Counted from the first letter of the stretch, positions 9,103 to 17,578 are shown. The stretch: 64,000 nucleotides of DNA from Ornithinibacillus bavariensis (GCF_018333235.1 NZ_BORP01000003.1:62001-126000), one strand, 5' to 3'. The notes: generated by a model not told the origin, from the sequence alone. Numbers and translations: made by a program.

Positions 9103-9858
9103 TTAGTAATAGACACAGATACGTTTATCGCCAACTTCTTGAATTTCAATATCCATGTCATATAATTCCTTCAGGACACATGCATCTATAACATCACAAG
9201 CGCGTCCTTGTTTTACAATCTTTCCATCCTTTAATGCAACAATATTATCGGAATAGCAGGATGCAAAGTTGATATCATGAATAACGATTAGAATAGTTTT
9301 TCCTAATTCATCCACTAATCGTCGCAATATCTTCATGATTTGTGTGGAATGCCGCATATCTAAGTTGTTAAGCGGTTCATCCAGGAAAATATACTCGGTA
9401 TCCTGAGCGATTACCATTGCAATATGTGCTCGTTGCTTTTGACCACCACTAAGCTCATCAAGGAACTTATTCTCCATATCCTTTAGTTCCATATATTCCA
9501 AAGCTTCATCTATTTTCTTCTCATCTTCCTTTGAAAGCTTCCCTTTTGAATAAGGAAAACGTCCAAAGGAAACTAATTCGCGAACCGTTAGCTTCAGATT
9601 GATTGTATTTGACTGTTTTAGTACAGATATTTTTTTAGCCAATTCATTGCTATCTGTTTTCAACATATCTTGCCCATCAATTTGAATTTCTCCGGAATCT
9701 TTTGCTATTAATCGAGTGATTATAGAGATTAACGTACTCTTTCCAGCACCATTGGGGCCGATAAATGATGTCATGGTTCCTTTTTCAATTTTTAAGGTAA
9801 CGTCATCAACGACATTTTTATGGTTGTATGTCTTTAACAGGTTTTTTACCTCTACCAT
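9103..9858 (-). CDS. yclP: Iron-siderophore ABC transporter ATPase YclP
   Basis: Cytoplasmic ATPase of the siderophore importer, 251 residues as in the FepC/FecE family. Walker A GPNGAGKST near residues 34-42, signature LSGGQKQR near 139-146 and Walker B EYIFLDEP near 158-165 are all intact, with the switch histidine in VIHDINFA. The start at 9858 overlaps the end of yclO by 7 bases, indicating translational coupling with the permease genes. Family and partner order match yclNOPQ of Bacillus subtilis. Confidence 0.92.
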   Translation of the reverse strand: MVEVKNLLKTYNHKNVVDDVTLKIEKGTMTSFIGPNGAGKSTLISIITRLIAKDSGEIQIDGQDMLKTDSNELAKKISVLKQSNTINLKLTVRELVSFGRFPYSKGKLSKEDEKKIDEALEYMELKDMENKFLDELSGGQKQRAHIAMVIAQDTEYIFLDEPLNNLDMRHSTQIMKILRRLVDELGKTILIVIHDINFASCYSDNIVALKDGKIVKQGRACDVIDACVLKELYDMDIEIQEVGDKRICVYY

Positions 9859-10802
9859 GATCGATTCTCCTTTAACAAAAGATATAAAAAGTAAGCACCA
9901 CCGATGAAGTTGATGATAACACTAATAGTAGTTTGAAATGTAAATATCTTTTCCACTATAAACTGCCCACCAACTAGTGCAATAATACTTATAAATACTG
10001 ACGCTAGCAGTACATATAAGTGGCGGTAAGTCTTCATAAATTCATACGTTATGTTCACAACCAACAAGCCTAGGAAGGTTATTGGACCTATTAGAGCTGT
10101 CGCAACGGCAGTTAAAATAGAGACAATGATTAGTAATCGTTTGACCACATAATCATAGTTTACCCCTAAATTAATAGCGTCATCTTTTCCTAGAGCTAAG
10201 ACATCAAGATATTTGTAAAAACGCATAAAGTAAATAAATACAATTGCGATTACTCCTAAGGATAGATAAACAAGATTCTTGTTAACATTATTAATACTTG
10301 CAAAGCTTCTATCCTGGGCAACCATAAACTCATTTGGATCAATTAGTACCTCCATAAAAGAGGTAAAGCTATTAAAGAATGTACCTAAAATCATTCCTAT
10401 AAGTAATAGAAAATAAATATTATTTTTCTCTCCCTTAAAGAGGAAACGGTACAGAATTAATGAAAATAAGACCATTGCTCCAATGGAAAGCAAATAATTT
10501 ATACTACTGTTCATCATTACAATAGATGTTGAGCCGAAAATAAAAATGATAAACGTTTGGATCAACATATATAAAGAATCAAGTCCTAAAACACTAGGAG
10601 TTAGGATACGGTTATTGGTTATCGTCATAAATACCGTAGTCGAGAAGGCTATAGCCCCACCTGTTAATATAATGGCAAGAACCTTAATTATTCTTCTAGG
10701 CAGAATATAACCGATATTTCCCTTTAAATCATATAACAGATACAGTAATGTAAGAGCGACTGCAACACTAGCAAGAATGATTGTTTTTTTCTTATAGCCC
10801 AT
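9852..10802 (-). CDS. yclO: Iron-siderophore ABC transporter permease YclO
   Basis: Second permease of the siderophore importer (FecCD family), 316 residues with about nine membrane segments. The conserved LGKDDAINLGVNYDYV coupling-helix region near residues 205-220 and the GPITFLGLLVVNITYE segment identify the family. It overlaps yclN by 11 bases and yclP by 7. The two permeases are expected to form a heterodimer in the membrane. Confidence 0.9.
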   Translation of the reverse strand: MGYKKKTIILASVAVALTLLYLLYDLKGNIGYILPRRIIKVLAIILTGGAIAFSTTVFMTITNNRILTPSVLGLDSLYMLIQTFIIFIFGSTSIVMMNSSINYLLSIGAMVLFSLILYRFLFKGEKNNIYFLLLIGMILGTFFNSFTSFMEVLIDPNEFMVAQDRSFASINNVNKNLVYLSLGVIAIVFIYFMRFYKYLDVLALGKDDAINLGVNYDYVVKRLLIIVSILTAVATALIGPITFLGLLVVNITYEFMKTYRHLYVLLASVFISIIALVGGQFIVEKIFTFQTTISVIINFIGGAYFLYLLLKENRSW

Positions 10803-11745
10803 ATTTCTTTCTCCTTAATAATAGGTAGATAAAGATAGCACTACCTATTACACCAACCGTTAAGCTAATCGGGATTTCATATGGATAGATAATCGTTCTG
10901 CCGATAATATCACATAACAGGACAAACACCGCGCCAAGCATGGCTGTATGCATAAGCGTTTTCTTCAAATGATCTCCCTGATAGATGGTTACAATATTTG
11001 GAATAATTAATCCTAAAAACGGAATCATACCAACGGTTAGTACGACAGAGGCAGTCACTAGTGCTACGATAACAAGCCCTAAATTGACAACCTGCCGATA
11101 ATTTAGTCCCAAGTTCTTAGAAAAATCTTCTCCCATTCCTGCAATTGTAAATTTATTCGCATAAAGAAATGCAATTGCTAGTATTGGTATACTAAGATAA
11201 ATTAATTCGTAGTTGCCACTCATAATCATGGAAAAATCGCCCTGCATAAAAGAAGACATATTTTGAATTAAATCTTCTTTATACGCTATAAAGGTAGCCA
11301 TGGAGCTGATAATATTCCCAAACATTAGACCTACTAAAGGGATAAATATAGCATCTTTAAATTTAATGCGATCTAGTACTTTCATAAAGACCATTGTACC
11401 TGCTAAGGCAAATAGAAAAGCAATCACAATTCGTAAAAGTGGACTTGCTGCAGTAAAAAACAATAAGGACACCAATACACCTAATCTAGCAGAATCTAAT
11501 GTACCTGCTGTTGTTGGTGACACGAATTTATTTCTGCTTAGTTGCTGCATAATCAATCCAGCAACACTCATGCTCATACCCGCTACCAAAATACTAATTA
11601 ATCTTGGAATTCTACTAATAAACAGAATCTGCGCCTGTTCTTCGGTAAGATTGAAAATATCAAGAGGAGAGACATTGGAAACCCCAATAAAAACCGAAAC
11701 AAATGATAGAATTACAAGGACGATTACCATATAACGTAATTTCAT
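10792..11745 (-). CDS. yclN: Iron-siderophore ABC transporter permease YclN
   Basis: First gene of the siderophore operon and first permease subunit (FecCD family), about 317 residues and strongly hydrophobic. The GEDFSKNLGLNYRQV coupling segment and GMIPFLGLIIPNIV are characteristic. The longest frame begins at 11781, inside a Fur-like palindrome. I prefer ATG 11745 (MKLRYMVIV), which leaves both Fur-like boxes upstream of the coding region and has AAGGGA before it. Expected to be derepressed under iron limitation. Confidence 0.9.
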   Translation of the reverse strand: MKLRYMVIVLVILSFVSVFIGVSNVSPLDIFNLTEEQAQILFISRIPRLISILVAGMSMSVAGLIMQQLSRNKFVSPTTAGTLDSARLGVLVSLLFFTAASPLLRIVIAFLFALAGTMVFMKVLDRIKFKDAIFIPLVGLMFGNIISSMATFIAYKEDLIQNMSSFMQGDFSMIMSGNYELIYLSIPILAIAFLYANKFTIAGMGEDFSKNLGLNYRQVVNLGLVIVALVTASVVLTVGMIPFLGLIIPNIVTIYQGDHLKKTLMHTAMLGAVFVLLCDIIGRTIIYPYEIPISLTVGVIGSAIFIYLLLRRKKYGL

Positions 11746-11771
11746 TATGAAAATTCCCTTTTTACTATTAA

Positions 11772-11786
11772 TAATAATCATTATTA
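11772..11786. promoter_or_regulatory. Fur-like box, proximal, of yclN
   Basis: TAATAATCATTATTA is a perfect 7-1-7 inverted repeat and differs from the Bacillus Fur consensus TGATAATNATTATCA only at the second base of each arm. It lies 27 bases upstream of the preferred yclN start. Confidence 0.75.
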
Positions 11787-11810
11787 ACTTTAATTTATTC
11801 TAAATAAGAA

Positions 11811-11825
11811 TGAGATTCATTATCA
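11811..11825. promoter_or_regulatory. Fur-like box, distal, of yclN
   Basis: TGAGATTCATTATCA on the plus strand matches the 7-1-7 Fur consensus at 12 of 14 positions (the right half is exact). It lies just downstream of the predicted -10 element. Confidence 0.78.
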
Positions 11826-11842
11826 ATTAACTTTCTAACACG

Positions 11843-11870
11843 AGTATAGCATATTTGACAGTCTCGTCAA
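11843..11870 (-). promoter_or_regulatory. Sigma-A promoter of yclNOP(Q)
   Basis: Minus strand TTGACG, 16-base spacer, TATACT. The -35 box is part of a TTGAC-N6-GTCAA dyad. Two Fur-like boxes follow downstream. Confidence 0.7.
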
Positions 11871-11910
11871 TATAAATAAGTATACAATTTTCAACAATTT
11901 ATTAGCTGCA

Positions 11911-11953
11911 AAAGAAAAAGCTTGCACGGAATTCTACTTTCCTAGCAAGCTTT
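11911..11953 (-). terminator. Terminator after DsbA-family gene
   Basis: Minus strand AAAGCTTGC / GCAAGCTTT stem followed by TTCTTTTGC, just past the stop codon at 11962. Confidence 0.85.
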
Positions 11954-11961
11954 CATTCATA

Positions 11962-12675
11962 TTATTCATTCATTTCACAGCCTTCACCCGTGCAATAGGA
12001 TGTTTTAGCCTTGGATTTAGAAGGGTTCTTAGAATTGCCACATTCTTCTTTCCATACTTTATTTAATATGCTTATAAAGACCTCTTTAGGTTGTGCACCA
12101 GATATGGCATGTTTTTCATTGAAAACGAAAAAGGGCACAGCTTCTATCCCTATTTGCATTGCAATTTCCTCATCTTCTCTAACGCGCTTACCATATCTGT
12201 TTGTAGTTAATAGTTCCTCAACGTCCTCTTTCATTAGACCAATCTCAGTAGCTATATTCAATAACGTATGAAAATCACTAATTAACATTGAATCAGTGAA
12301 ATAAGCCTGTAAGAGTCTTTCTGTTATTTCCAATCCAAGCTGCTGTGTTTCTGCATATTTCGCTAGTCGATGAGCATCGAAAGTATTCGTATGCTGCATT
12401 GTATTAAAATTAAAAATTAATCCAATTTCGTTTGCTTGGCTTTTCAGTTTTTCATTCATTTGTCTCGCATATTCTATCGGTATTCCATTTTTGGTAGCGA
12501 GATATTCATGAATATCTTGATTAGGATCCTTTTTAGCTTTTGGATCAAGTTCATAGCTTTTATAGACAATTTGCACATAATCCTTGTGTTCAAATTCATC
12601 TAGTGCCAACTCTAACCTACGTTTTCCGATATAGCAATATGGACAAACAAAGTCAGACCACACTTCTATCTTCAT
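11962..12675 (-). CDS. DsbA family oxidoreductase (FrnE-like)
   Basis: Thioredoxin-fold thiol-disulfide oxidoreductase of about 237 residues without a signal peptide, so probably cytoplasmic as in the FrnE/YwbO group. The active site CPYC is at residues 11-14, the alpha-helical insertion spans about 50-160, and the cis-proline region IEAVPFFVFNE near 180 is clear. The tail ends in a cysteine pair (CTGEGCEMNE), unusual but seen in Bacillus members. The longest frame starts at GTG 12690; I prefer ATG 12675, which begins the fold directly and has GGGGTG 8 bases before it. Confidence 0.87.
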   Translation of the reverse strand: MKIEVWSDFVCPYCYIGKRRLELALDEFEHKDYVQIVYKSYELDPKAKKDPNQDIHEYLATKNGIPIEYARQMNEKLKSQANEIGLIFNFNTMQHTNTFDAHRLAKYAETQQLGLEITERLLQAYFTDSMLISDFHTLLNIATEIGLMKEDVEELLTTNRYGKRVREDEEIAMQIGIEAVPFFVFNEKHAISGAQPKEVFISILNKVWKEECGNSKNPSKSKAKTSYCTGEGCEMNE

Positions 12676-12699
12676 GTAGTTGCACCCCACTATCTTATA

Positions 12700-12745
12700 A
12701 ATATTTTAGCACAACATTAGATTGCCGAGGTAATGTTGTGCTTTA
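12700..12745 (-). terminator. Hairpin after MBL-fold gene
   Basis: Perfect 12-bp stem AGCACAACATTA / TAATGTTGTGCT between the MBL-fold stop and the DsbA-family start. The T-run is weak on the minus strand, so it may be an attenuating or read-through terminator. Confidence 0.6.
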
Positions 12746-12759
12746 GATAGACTTAATGC

Positions 12760-13602
12760 TTACACGTATTTTCCATAGTCTGGTACTGCAACTTCATCGA
12801 AATGATCTACTAAGTGGGAGAGACCGTGTTCCAATTCGTCCCCTTCCATATAAATGCCATGACCTGATATCATGGTCTTAGGGCGGAGCTCATAGAGAGC
12901 AATAACCGATTGCCTTGCTGCATTCCAGTCCGGGGTTAAGTATCGTGGTGGTCCACATACCTCTGGTTTCTGAGTAAGGACTTTGTAAAAAGAATCTTGC
13001 TTTACAGTAATAACTGCGTCTCCTGAAATTAGAAGCCCATCCTTTTCCCGATAAAAGGAAACATGACCTTCAGAATGCCCTGGGGTATGGATCCACTTCC
13101 ATTCTTCTAATCCTGGTACTTGGTGATCCTTTGGAAGTGCCTTTAAATACCTTCCAATAGTAATGGGTTCATTTGGGTAGATGGAAGAAATCTTGGCTAG
13201 TATTCCCCCTTCTACTGTTATATCTGGCTCTGGATAACTCTTTTCACCTGTTAAATATGGAAATTCTGCTTCATGAGCAAATACCGGAACATCCCAGTCA
13301 ACGAGTAAATCAACAAGTCCTCCTACATGATCGAAATGACCGTGGGTTAAAATAATTGCTTCTGGCTTTGCACCTTGGCCAAAACGTTCTTCAGCCTGTC
13401 GTCTTATCTCAGAAGCAGAATTAGGCATCCCAGCGTCAATTAAATACCATTTATCATCTCCGGCTTTACCAATGAAAATGATATTTACTATTTGAGTAGT
13501 ATAATAATACACATCCTCTGCTACTTCCTGACCCATCATGTTTTGAATAGATGTCATCGGAATAAACCGTGAATCCTTCATATCATGTATTTCCTTATCC
13601 AT
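12760..13602 (-). CDS. MBL-fold metallo-hydrolase
   Basis: Metallo-beta-lactamase superfamily hydrolase of 280 residues, cytoplasmic. The metal motif HGHFDH is at residues 87-92, a further histidine lies in HTPGHSEGH, and the bridging aspartate in ISGDAV. The final histidine is in SGHG. This is the glyoxalase II/YflN-like type, with a zinc or iron dimetal site, but the substrate cannot be inferred. The start has AAAGGGG 7 bases upstream. Confidence 0.85.
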   Translation of the reverse strand: MDKEIHDMKDSRFIPMTSIQNMMGQEVAEDVYYYTTQIVNIIFIGKAGDDKWYLIDAGMPNSASEIRRQAEERFGQGAKPEAIILTHGHFDHVGGLVDLLVDWDVPVFAHEAEFPYLTGEKSYPEPDITVEGGILAKISSIYPNEPITIGRYLKALPKDHQVPGLEEWKWIHTPGHSEGHVSFYREKDGLLISGDAVITVKQDSFYKVLTQKPEVCGPPRYLTPDWNAARQSVIALYELRPKTMISGHGIYMEGDELEHGLSHLVDHFDEVAVPDYGKYV

Positions 13603-13703
13603 GCAATAGCCCCTTTCTAATTTGTTATGTTTATTATTGGTTAAAGAAATCTATCTAATGATGGAAATTTTTATGTCATAGGAAAATATTCTACGTTTCC
13701 ATA

Positions 13704-13746
13704 TAAAAAAGAACAAGGCTAAGCTTTTTGCTTTAGCCCTGTTCTT
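13704..13746 (-). terminator. Terminator overlapping the 3' end of fni
   Basis: Minus strand AGAACAGGGCTAAAGC / GCTTAGCCTTGTTCT stem followed by TTTTTTAT. The ascending arm encodes the last residues and the stop codon of fni. Confidence 0.9.
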
Positions 13747-14791
13747 CTAATAAAGACCTACCCATAATGGTTACTCGGTTTGTATTCTTTAATGCTTTTA
13801 AGTCCTTTACCCCTATACCGAACATTGTGATTTTCAATTCGAATTCAATTTGTTCCATTACTTGTAGCACAGCTTCTACAGAATCGGTTGCTGCCTTTAA
13901 TAAAGAGCGAGCAAAACCAATAATATCAGCACCTATCGTAATGGCTTTTGCAGCATCTAATCCTGTCTTCATTCCACCACTTGCAACTAATGGAACTTCT
14001 GGCAATTCACTTCGTACGGAGACGATACAATCCTTTGTCGGGATGCCCCAGCTATTAAATGCTTCTGCTGCTGCTTTGCGTAGTGGGTCTTTGGAGCGTA
14101 GCTTTTCCACTTGACTCCAGGATGTTCCCCCTGCCCCAGCAACATCGATAAAGGCTACACCGGCTTCAGATAATTTTTTCGCAACAGTTCCATCAATCCC
14201 AAAGCCCACTTCCTTAACACCAACTGGTACCGTTAATGCTTTACAAACAGCCTCTATCTTAGGGAGCAGCTGGTCGAAATTTAAGTCCCCCTCATCTTGA
14301 ATAACTTCTTGAAGGGTATTTAAATGAAGATAAAGTGCATCTGCTTCTGTTAAATCAACAATTCTTTGTGCATGCTCTGGACCATAGCCATAATTTAATT
14401 GAACTGCACCAAGATTTGCAATTAAGGGGACTGTCGGTGCTTGATTTCGGATTAAGAATGATTCCTGATGTTTGTCACCTTCAAGCAATGCTCTAGTTGA
14501 TCCTAAGGCTATCGCCCAGCCTCTCTGTTCAGCAGCCTCTGCTAAATTTTGATTAATCTCTGTTGCTAATTCTGAGCCACCAGTCATGGAGCTTACAAGA
14601 AATGGAGCTTTTAAAGGTTTCTTAAGAAAGCTTGTATCAATCGTAATATCATTAAAATTAATTTCTGGTAGTGCATTATGAATAAAGGAAATTCCTTCTA
14701 AACCAGTACTCTTATTGACACCCTCTACTTGGTCTGTCAAACATAAGCGAATATGCTCTGTCTTGCGTTTATTAATTCCTTGCTCAGCCAT
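13733..14791 (-). CDS. fni: Type 2 isopentenyl-diphosphate isomerase
   Basis: FMN- and NADPH-dependent enzyme that interconverts isopentenyl and dimethylallyl diphosphate, supplying isoprenoid and quinone precursors. About 352 residues, a TIM barrel. Family marks include the N-terminal RKTEHIRLCL segment, SSMTGG (flavin binding), the glycine-rich VGVKEVGFGI strand, AGAGGTSWS and VASGGMKTGLDAAKA. The preferred start is ATG 14791 with GGAAG 7 bases before it; a GTG two codons upstream is possible. Monocistronic. Confidence 0.94.
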   Translation of the reverse strand: MAEQGINKRKTEHIRLCLTDQVEGVNKSTGLEGISFIHNALPEINFNDITIDTSFLKKPLKAPFLVSSMTGGSELATEINQNLAEAAEQRGWAIALGSTRALLEGDKHQESFLIRNQAPTVPLIANLGAVQLNYGYGPEHAQRIVDLTEADALYLHLNTLQEVIQDEGDLNFDQLLPKIEAVCKALTVPVGVKEVGFGIDGTVAKKLSEAGVAFIDVAGAGGTSWSQVEKLRSKDPLRKAAAEAFNSWGIPTKDCIVSVRSELPEVPLVASGGMKTGLDAAKAITIGADIIGFARSLLKAATDSVEAVLQVMEQIEFELKITMFGIGVKDLKALKNTNRVTIMGRSLLEEQG

Positions 14792-14929
14792 GTTCACACT
14801 TCCAATCCTTATGTCCTACCTATAGTTTACTTGTTTCCCTTATCAAATGAAAGTAAAGTGATAGGTTTTCACTATGTATTCAATTCTATATAATAAAGTA
14901 AAAATAAGTGTAGAAGGAGAGAGCTATTC

Positions 14930-15469
14930 TTGAAAACAGAAGCCAAAGAATTTGCCACGAAGGCACATACAGGTCAAAAGAGAAAAAATTCTAATGATGA
15001 ATATATTACACACCCGATTCGTGTTGCTGAACGACTTGAAAGAGAAGGGTTCTCAGAGGAGTTAGTCTGTGCAGGCTACTTACATGACGTAGTAGAGGAT
15101 ACGATATATGAATTAGAGGATATTAAAGAGAGGTTTGGAGAAAGAGTAGCTTTTCTTGTTGCTGCGCATACGGAGGATAAATCAAAGTCATGGAAGGAGC
15201 GTAAACAACATACCATTGATACTATCAAACATGCTGACAAAGAGGTAAAATATTTAATCGTTGCAGACAAGCTCGATAATTTATTAGGACTCGAATTAGA
15301 TTTGAAGCTTCATGGTGACTCTGTTTGGAACAACTTCAATGCTGGTAAAGAAGATCAAAAATGGTATAACACATCTATTGTCGAGAACATGAAAGTTGGA
15401 TTACAAAAGCAAGAGGTTCCAATGTATTTTGATGAATACGAGAATTTAGTGAAGCGAATTTTTAACTGA
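14930..15469 (+). CDS. HD-domain hydrolase (SpoT/MESH1-like)
   Basis: A 179-residue single-domain protein related to the hydrolase half of RelA/SpoT enzymes. Metal and catalytic residues of the HD fold are visible: His28 (THP), His52-Asp53 with Glu56-Asp57 in GYLHDVVEDT, and Asp113/Asp116 in VADKLDNL. Family members cleave (p)ppGpp or related nucleotides, but single-domain HD proteins of this type vary in substrate, so the alarmone role is inference. Translation starts at TTG 14930 behind GAAGGAGAGAG. Bounded by a bidirectional terminator. Confidence 0.8.
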   Translation: MKTEAKEFATKAHTGQKRKNSNDEYITHPIRVAERLEREGFSEELVCAGYLHDVVEDTIYELEDIKERFGERVAFLVAAHTEDKSKSWKERKQHTIDTIKHADKEVKYLIVADKLDNLLGLELDLKLHGDSVWNNFNAGKEDQKWYNTSIVENMKVGLQKQEVPMYFDEYENLVKRIFN

Positions 15470-15560
15470 TTTCTCTATAGAAAGTATATTACTTATAAAG
15501 CCAAAATAGTGATGTAGGTAGTTTTTGGTAACAATCTGGCTATTATTAATGATCCCCATT

Positions 15561-15600
15561 GAAAAAGGCACGTACATCCTATACGTGCCTCGCCTTTTAT
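15561..15600. terminator. Bidirectional terminator between HD gene and rsgA paralogue
   Basis: GGCACGTA / TACGTGCC stem with A-rich left and T-rich right flanks, placed between two convergent genes. Confidence 0.85.
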
Positions 15601-16655
15601 TATACTCTATATTTATAATTTTCCTTTTGTTGCTTTGAAATCTTTTTCCATTTGTTTTTCTCTTCCATTTTTGCTTTCAAATTTTGTTTGCGCTCTTCAT
15701 AAGCTAATTCTTTCTGAAGCTTTAAATAGCTTTGGAATCTTTCTTCGGATAATTCTCCAGTTGAAAGCGCCTCTTGCACGCGACATCCAGGTTCTGTAGT
15801 ATGGCGACAATCCGAGAATCGACAATCCTTTTCAAGTAATTCGATATCCTGAAAGGTTGTTTCTATGGCAGTTCCCCCATCCCATAATTGAATCTCCCTC
15901 ATCCCAGGAGTATCAATAAGCATGGAGCCGTTTGGCATCATGAACATTTCACGATGTGTGGTTGTGTGTCGACCTTTACTATCATCTTCTCGGATATCTT
16001 TTGTTTCCTGAACCTCCTGGCCTAATAGGGAATTTATTAGTGTAGATTTCCCCACGCCAGAAGAACCTAATAGTGCAGCAGTCTTTCCATCTGACAAATA
16101 GCCTAACAATTCCTCTATTCCCTCTCCATTCAAGCTACTGATAGGAATAATCGGAACACCGATTGCTACTTCACTGACAGATGCTATAGCATCTTCTATC
16201 TCATCGATAGTGGATTGATCTCTTTTTGTTAATAAAATAATCGGTGTCGCACCACTTTCATATGCCAATATCATGTAACGCTCTATTCGTCTCAGATTTA
16301 AATCATGATTAAGTGAGTTAACGATAAAAACTATATCAATATTTGCTGCAACTATTTGTGCTTCTGTTCGGTTCCCTGCTGCTTGTCTGACAAATTGACT
16401 TCTTCTTGGTAAAACACGTTTAATAACTGCTTTGTTCTCCTCAGGTAGCTTTTGCACCTCAACCCAATCCCCAACAGAAGGGAAATCTAGCGGGCTGTTG
16501 GATTCATTTAAGAACTTGCCACTTAAGTGGGCTAAATACTCCAAATCACCGTCTGATATACGGTAGCTATTTTTCTGCACACTAATAACTCGTGCAACAT
16601 TATCTTCTAAAACATCATATTCCTTTTTCCAACCTAATTTTTCTAAATTATGCAA
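15600..16655 (-). CDS. rsgA: RsgA-type ribosome small-subunit GTPase
   Basis: Circularly permuted GTPase that acts in 30S maturation, 351 residues. Order: OB-fold (about 20-85), G4 TKRD (143-146), G1 GSSGVGKST (197-205), the catalytic-like RHTTTHRE loop (229-236), G3 DTPGMRE (248-254) and zinc ligands C278, C283, H285, C291. A basic coiled C-terminal tail follows. The housekeeping rsgA of Bacillus lies beside prpC/prkC, absent here, so this is probably a second copy. It starts at TTG 16655 with AAGGAGG before it. Upstream lies a 22-codon open frame and a hairpin able to cover this ribosome site, suggesting translational control. Confidence 0.88.
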   Translation of the reverse strand: MHNLEKLGWKKEYDVLEDNVARVISVQKNSYRISDGDLEYLAHLSGKFLNESNSPLDFPSVGDWVEVQKLPEENKAVIKRVLPRRSQFVRQAAGNRTEAQIVAANIDIVFIVNSLNHDLNLRRIERYMILAYESGATPIILLTKRDQSTIDEIEDAIASVSEVAIGVPIIPISSLNGEGIEELLGYLSDGKTAALLGSSGVGKSTLINSLLGQEVQETKDIREDDSKGRHTTTHREMFMMPNGSMLIDTPGMREIQLWDGGTAIETTFQDIELLEKDCRFSDCRHTTEPGCRVQEALSTGELSEERFQSYLKLQKELAYEERKQNLKAKMEEKNKWKKISKQQKENYKYRV

Positions 16656-16678
16656 GTATTTTCCTCCTTGATATTAGC

Positions 16679-16712
16679 GGAGGAAACGCTCTATTATGCC
16701 GACCGTTCCTCC
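16679..16712 (-). promoter_or_regulatory. Hairpin with anti-Shine-Dalgarno arm upstream of rsgA paralogue
   Basis: Minus strand GGAGGAACGG (16712-16703) pairs with CGTTTCCTCC (16688-16679). The second arm contains TTTCCTCC, the exact complement of GGAGGAAA in the rsgA ribosome site (16661-16668). Two exclusive pairings are therefore possible: arm with arm, or arm with ribosome site. Confidence 0.6.
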
Positions 16713-16762
16713 ATTTTAACTGTTTTATACGGATTAACTGAATTTGTTTTCATTTCTCTCAT
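16694..16762 (-). CDS. Putative 22-residue leader peptide of rsgA paralogue
   Basis: Short frame starting ATG AGA GAA ATG with a strong ribosome site AAAGGAGT 8 bases upstream, ending 39 bases before the rsgA TTG start. The product is polar and basic (contains NSVNPYKTVKMEERSA), not membrane-like. Its last codons form the first arm of the hairpin at 16679-16712, so a translating or stalled ribosome would decide which hairpin forms. Reminiscent in layout of inducible antibiotic-resistance leaders. Function is inferred only from layout. Confidence 0.5.
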   Translation of the reverse strand: MREMKTNSVNPYKTVKMEERSA

Positions 16763-17097
16763 AAAACATCACTCCTTTAAAATGGATGAACCATATATTT
16801 TCTTTTATAGTTTACTACAATTTTTCTGAAAAGCTACACTTATTTTAAAGAATCGGAAATTTTTAGAGCCTTTTTAATTGTAATAGATGAAAAATGCTTA
16901 AAGAAGAATATTCCAAGTACTATTCCCTAAATTAAAAAATATAAACCAGTAGGTACAGAAGTTATCATAGATTGTCATAAAATTTTTGAAGTATCCGGTA
17001 AAAGATACGTATGTTATTACAAGGATATAGACTCAAAAGGGAAAGAATAGGATAGTAGTTTTTAAACCAATAAATGGACGAATGAAAAGTAAAGGAC
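16763..17097. other. Intergenic region upstream of the rsgA leader
   Basis: AT-rich sequence with no intact gene. It contains the presumed promoter for the leader/rsgA unit (hexamers not clear to me) and a start-less coding-like stretch at 16931-17050. Confidence 0.5.
16931..17050 (+). pseudogene. Possible gene fragment without start codon
   Basis: Thirty-nine open codons bounded by stops, with protein-like composition (KYKPVGTEVIIDCHKIFEV then SGKRYVCYYKDIDSKGKE). No ATG/GTG/TTG with a ribosome site precedes it. It could be the tail of a decayed gene. I do not recognise the family, and it may be chance. Confidence 0.22.
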
Positions 17098-17421
17098 TCA
17101 TTCAATATTTTGGTTAAATAATTGATCAAGCAAAGTTTGATAATCTTGTTCCTCAAATGAAATAGTAATTCTATCTACTTTTCCTGAGCTTGGGATTAAA
17201 AATGGTGTTTGACTAAATTTAACTCCTATAGAACCAATTACATTATAAATTAGGTTCATAACTCTAAAGCAATTTGTATCTAATCCATCTTCTGATTCGT
17301 TTTTAATATTTACCGTTATATAGTTATTATGTTTTGTAAATCTTACTTTTCTTGGCGGAGTATTTTCTACTCTACAAAATGTCCGAATAATTTGTTTAAA
17401 ATAGTCTTTTTCCGATTTCAT
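17098..17421 (-). CDS. Hypothetical protein, 107 residues
   Basis: I do not recognise this protein. It is soluble and mixed alpha/beta in appearance, with no signal peptide or membrane segment. The N-terminus is basic (KSEKDYFKQIIRTFCRVENTPPRKVRF) in two adjoining parts and the middle (about 45-90) is rich in Ile/Val/Asn, ending in an acidic EEQDYQTLLDQLF helix. ATG 17421 has GAGGGCG about 10 bases upstream. It stands alone, and its base composition is AT-richer than its neighbours, so horizontal acquisition is possible. Confidence 0.5.
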   Translation of the reverse strand: MKSEKDYFKQIIRTFCRVENTPPRKVRFTKHNNYITVNIKNESEDGLDTNCFRVMNLIYNVIGSIGVKFSQTPFLIPSSGKVDRITISFEEQDYQTLLDQLFNQNIE

Positions 17422-17534
17422 AGATTATACGCCCTCTTTGTAAATTTATGTTTATCGATTATAGTATAAACAAAAAAGGGATAATAGGTTGTTTTTTATC
17501 TACCTCTGTTCCGCAAATGAAGCTTTAGAGTCAA

Positions 17535-17576
17535 TAAAAAGAGATGCAAGGAATCCTTCCCTTACATCTCTTCTAT
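17535..17576 (-). terminator. Terminator after aldo/keto reductase gene
   Basis: Minus strand AGAGATGTAAGG / CCTTGCATCTCT stem followed by TTTTATTG, immediately after the stop codon. Confidence 0.88.
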
Positions 17577-17578
17577 TA

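Noticed and set aside
11300-11734. 144-residue plus-strand frame
   Set aside because: Antisense shadow of yclN.
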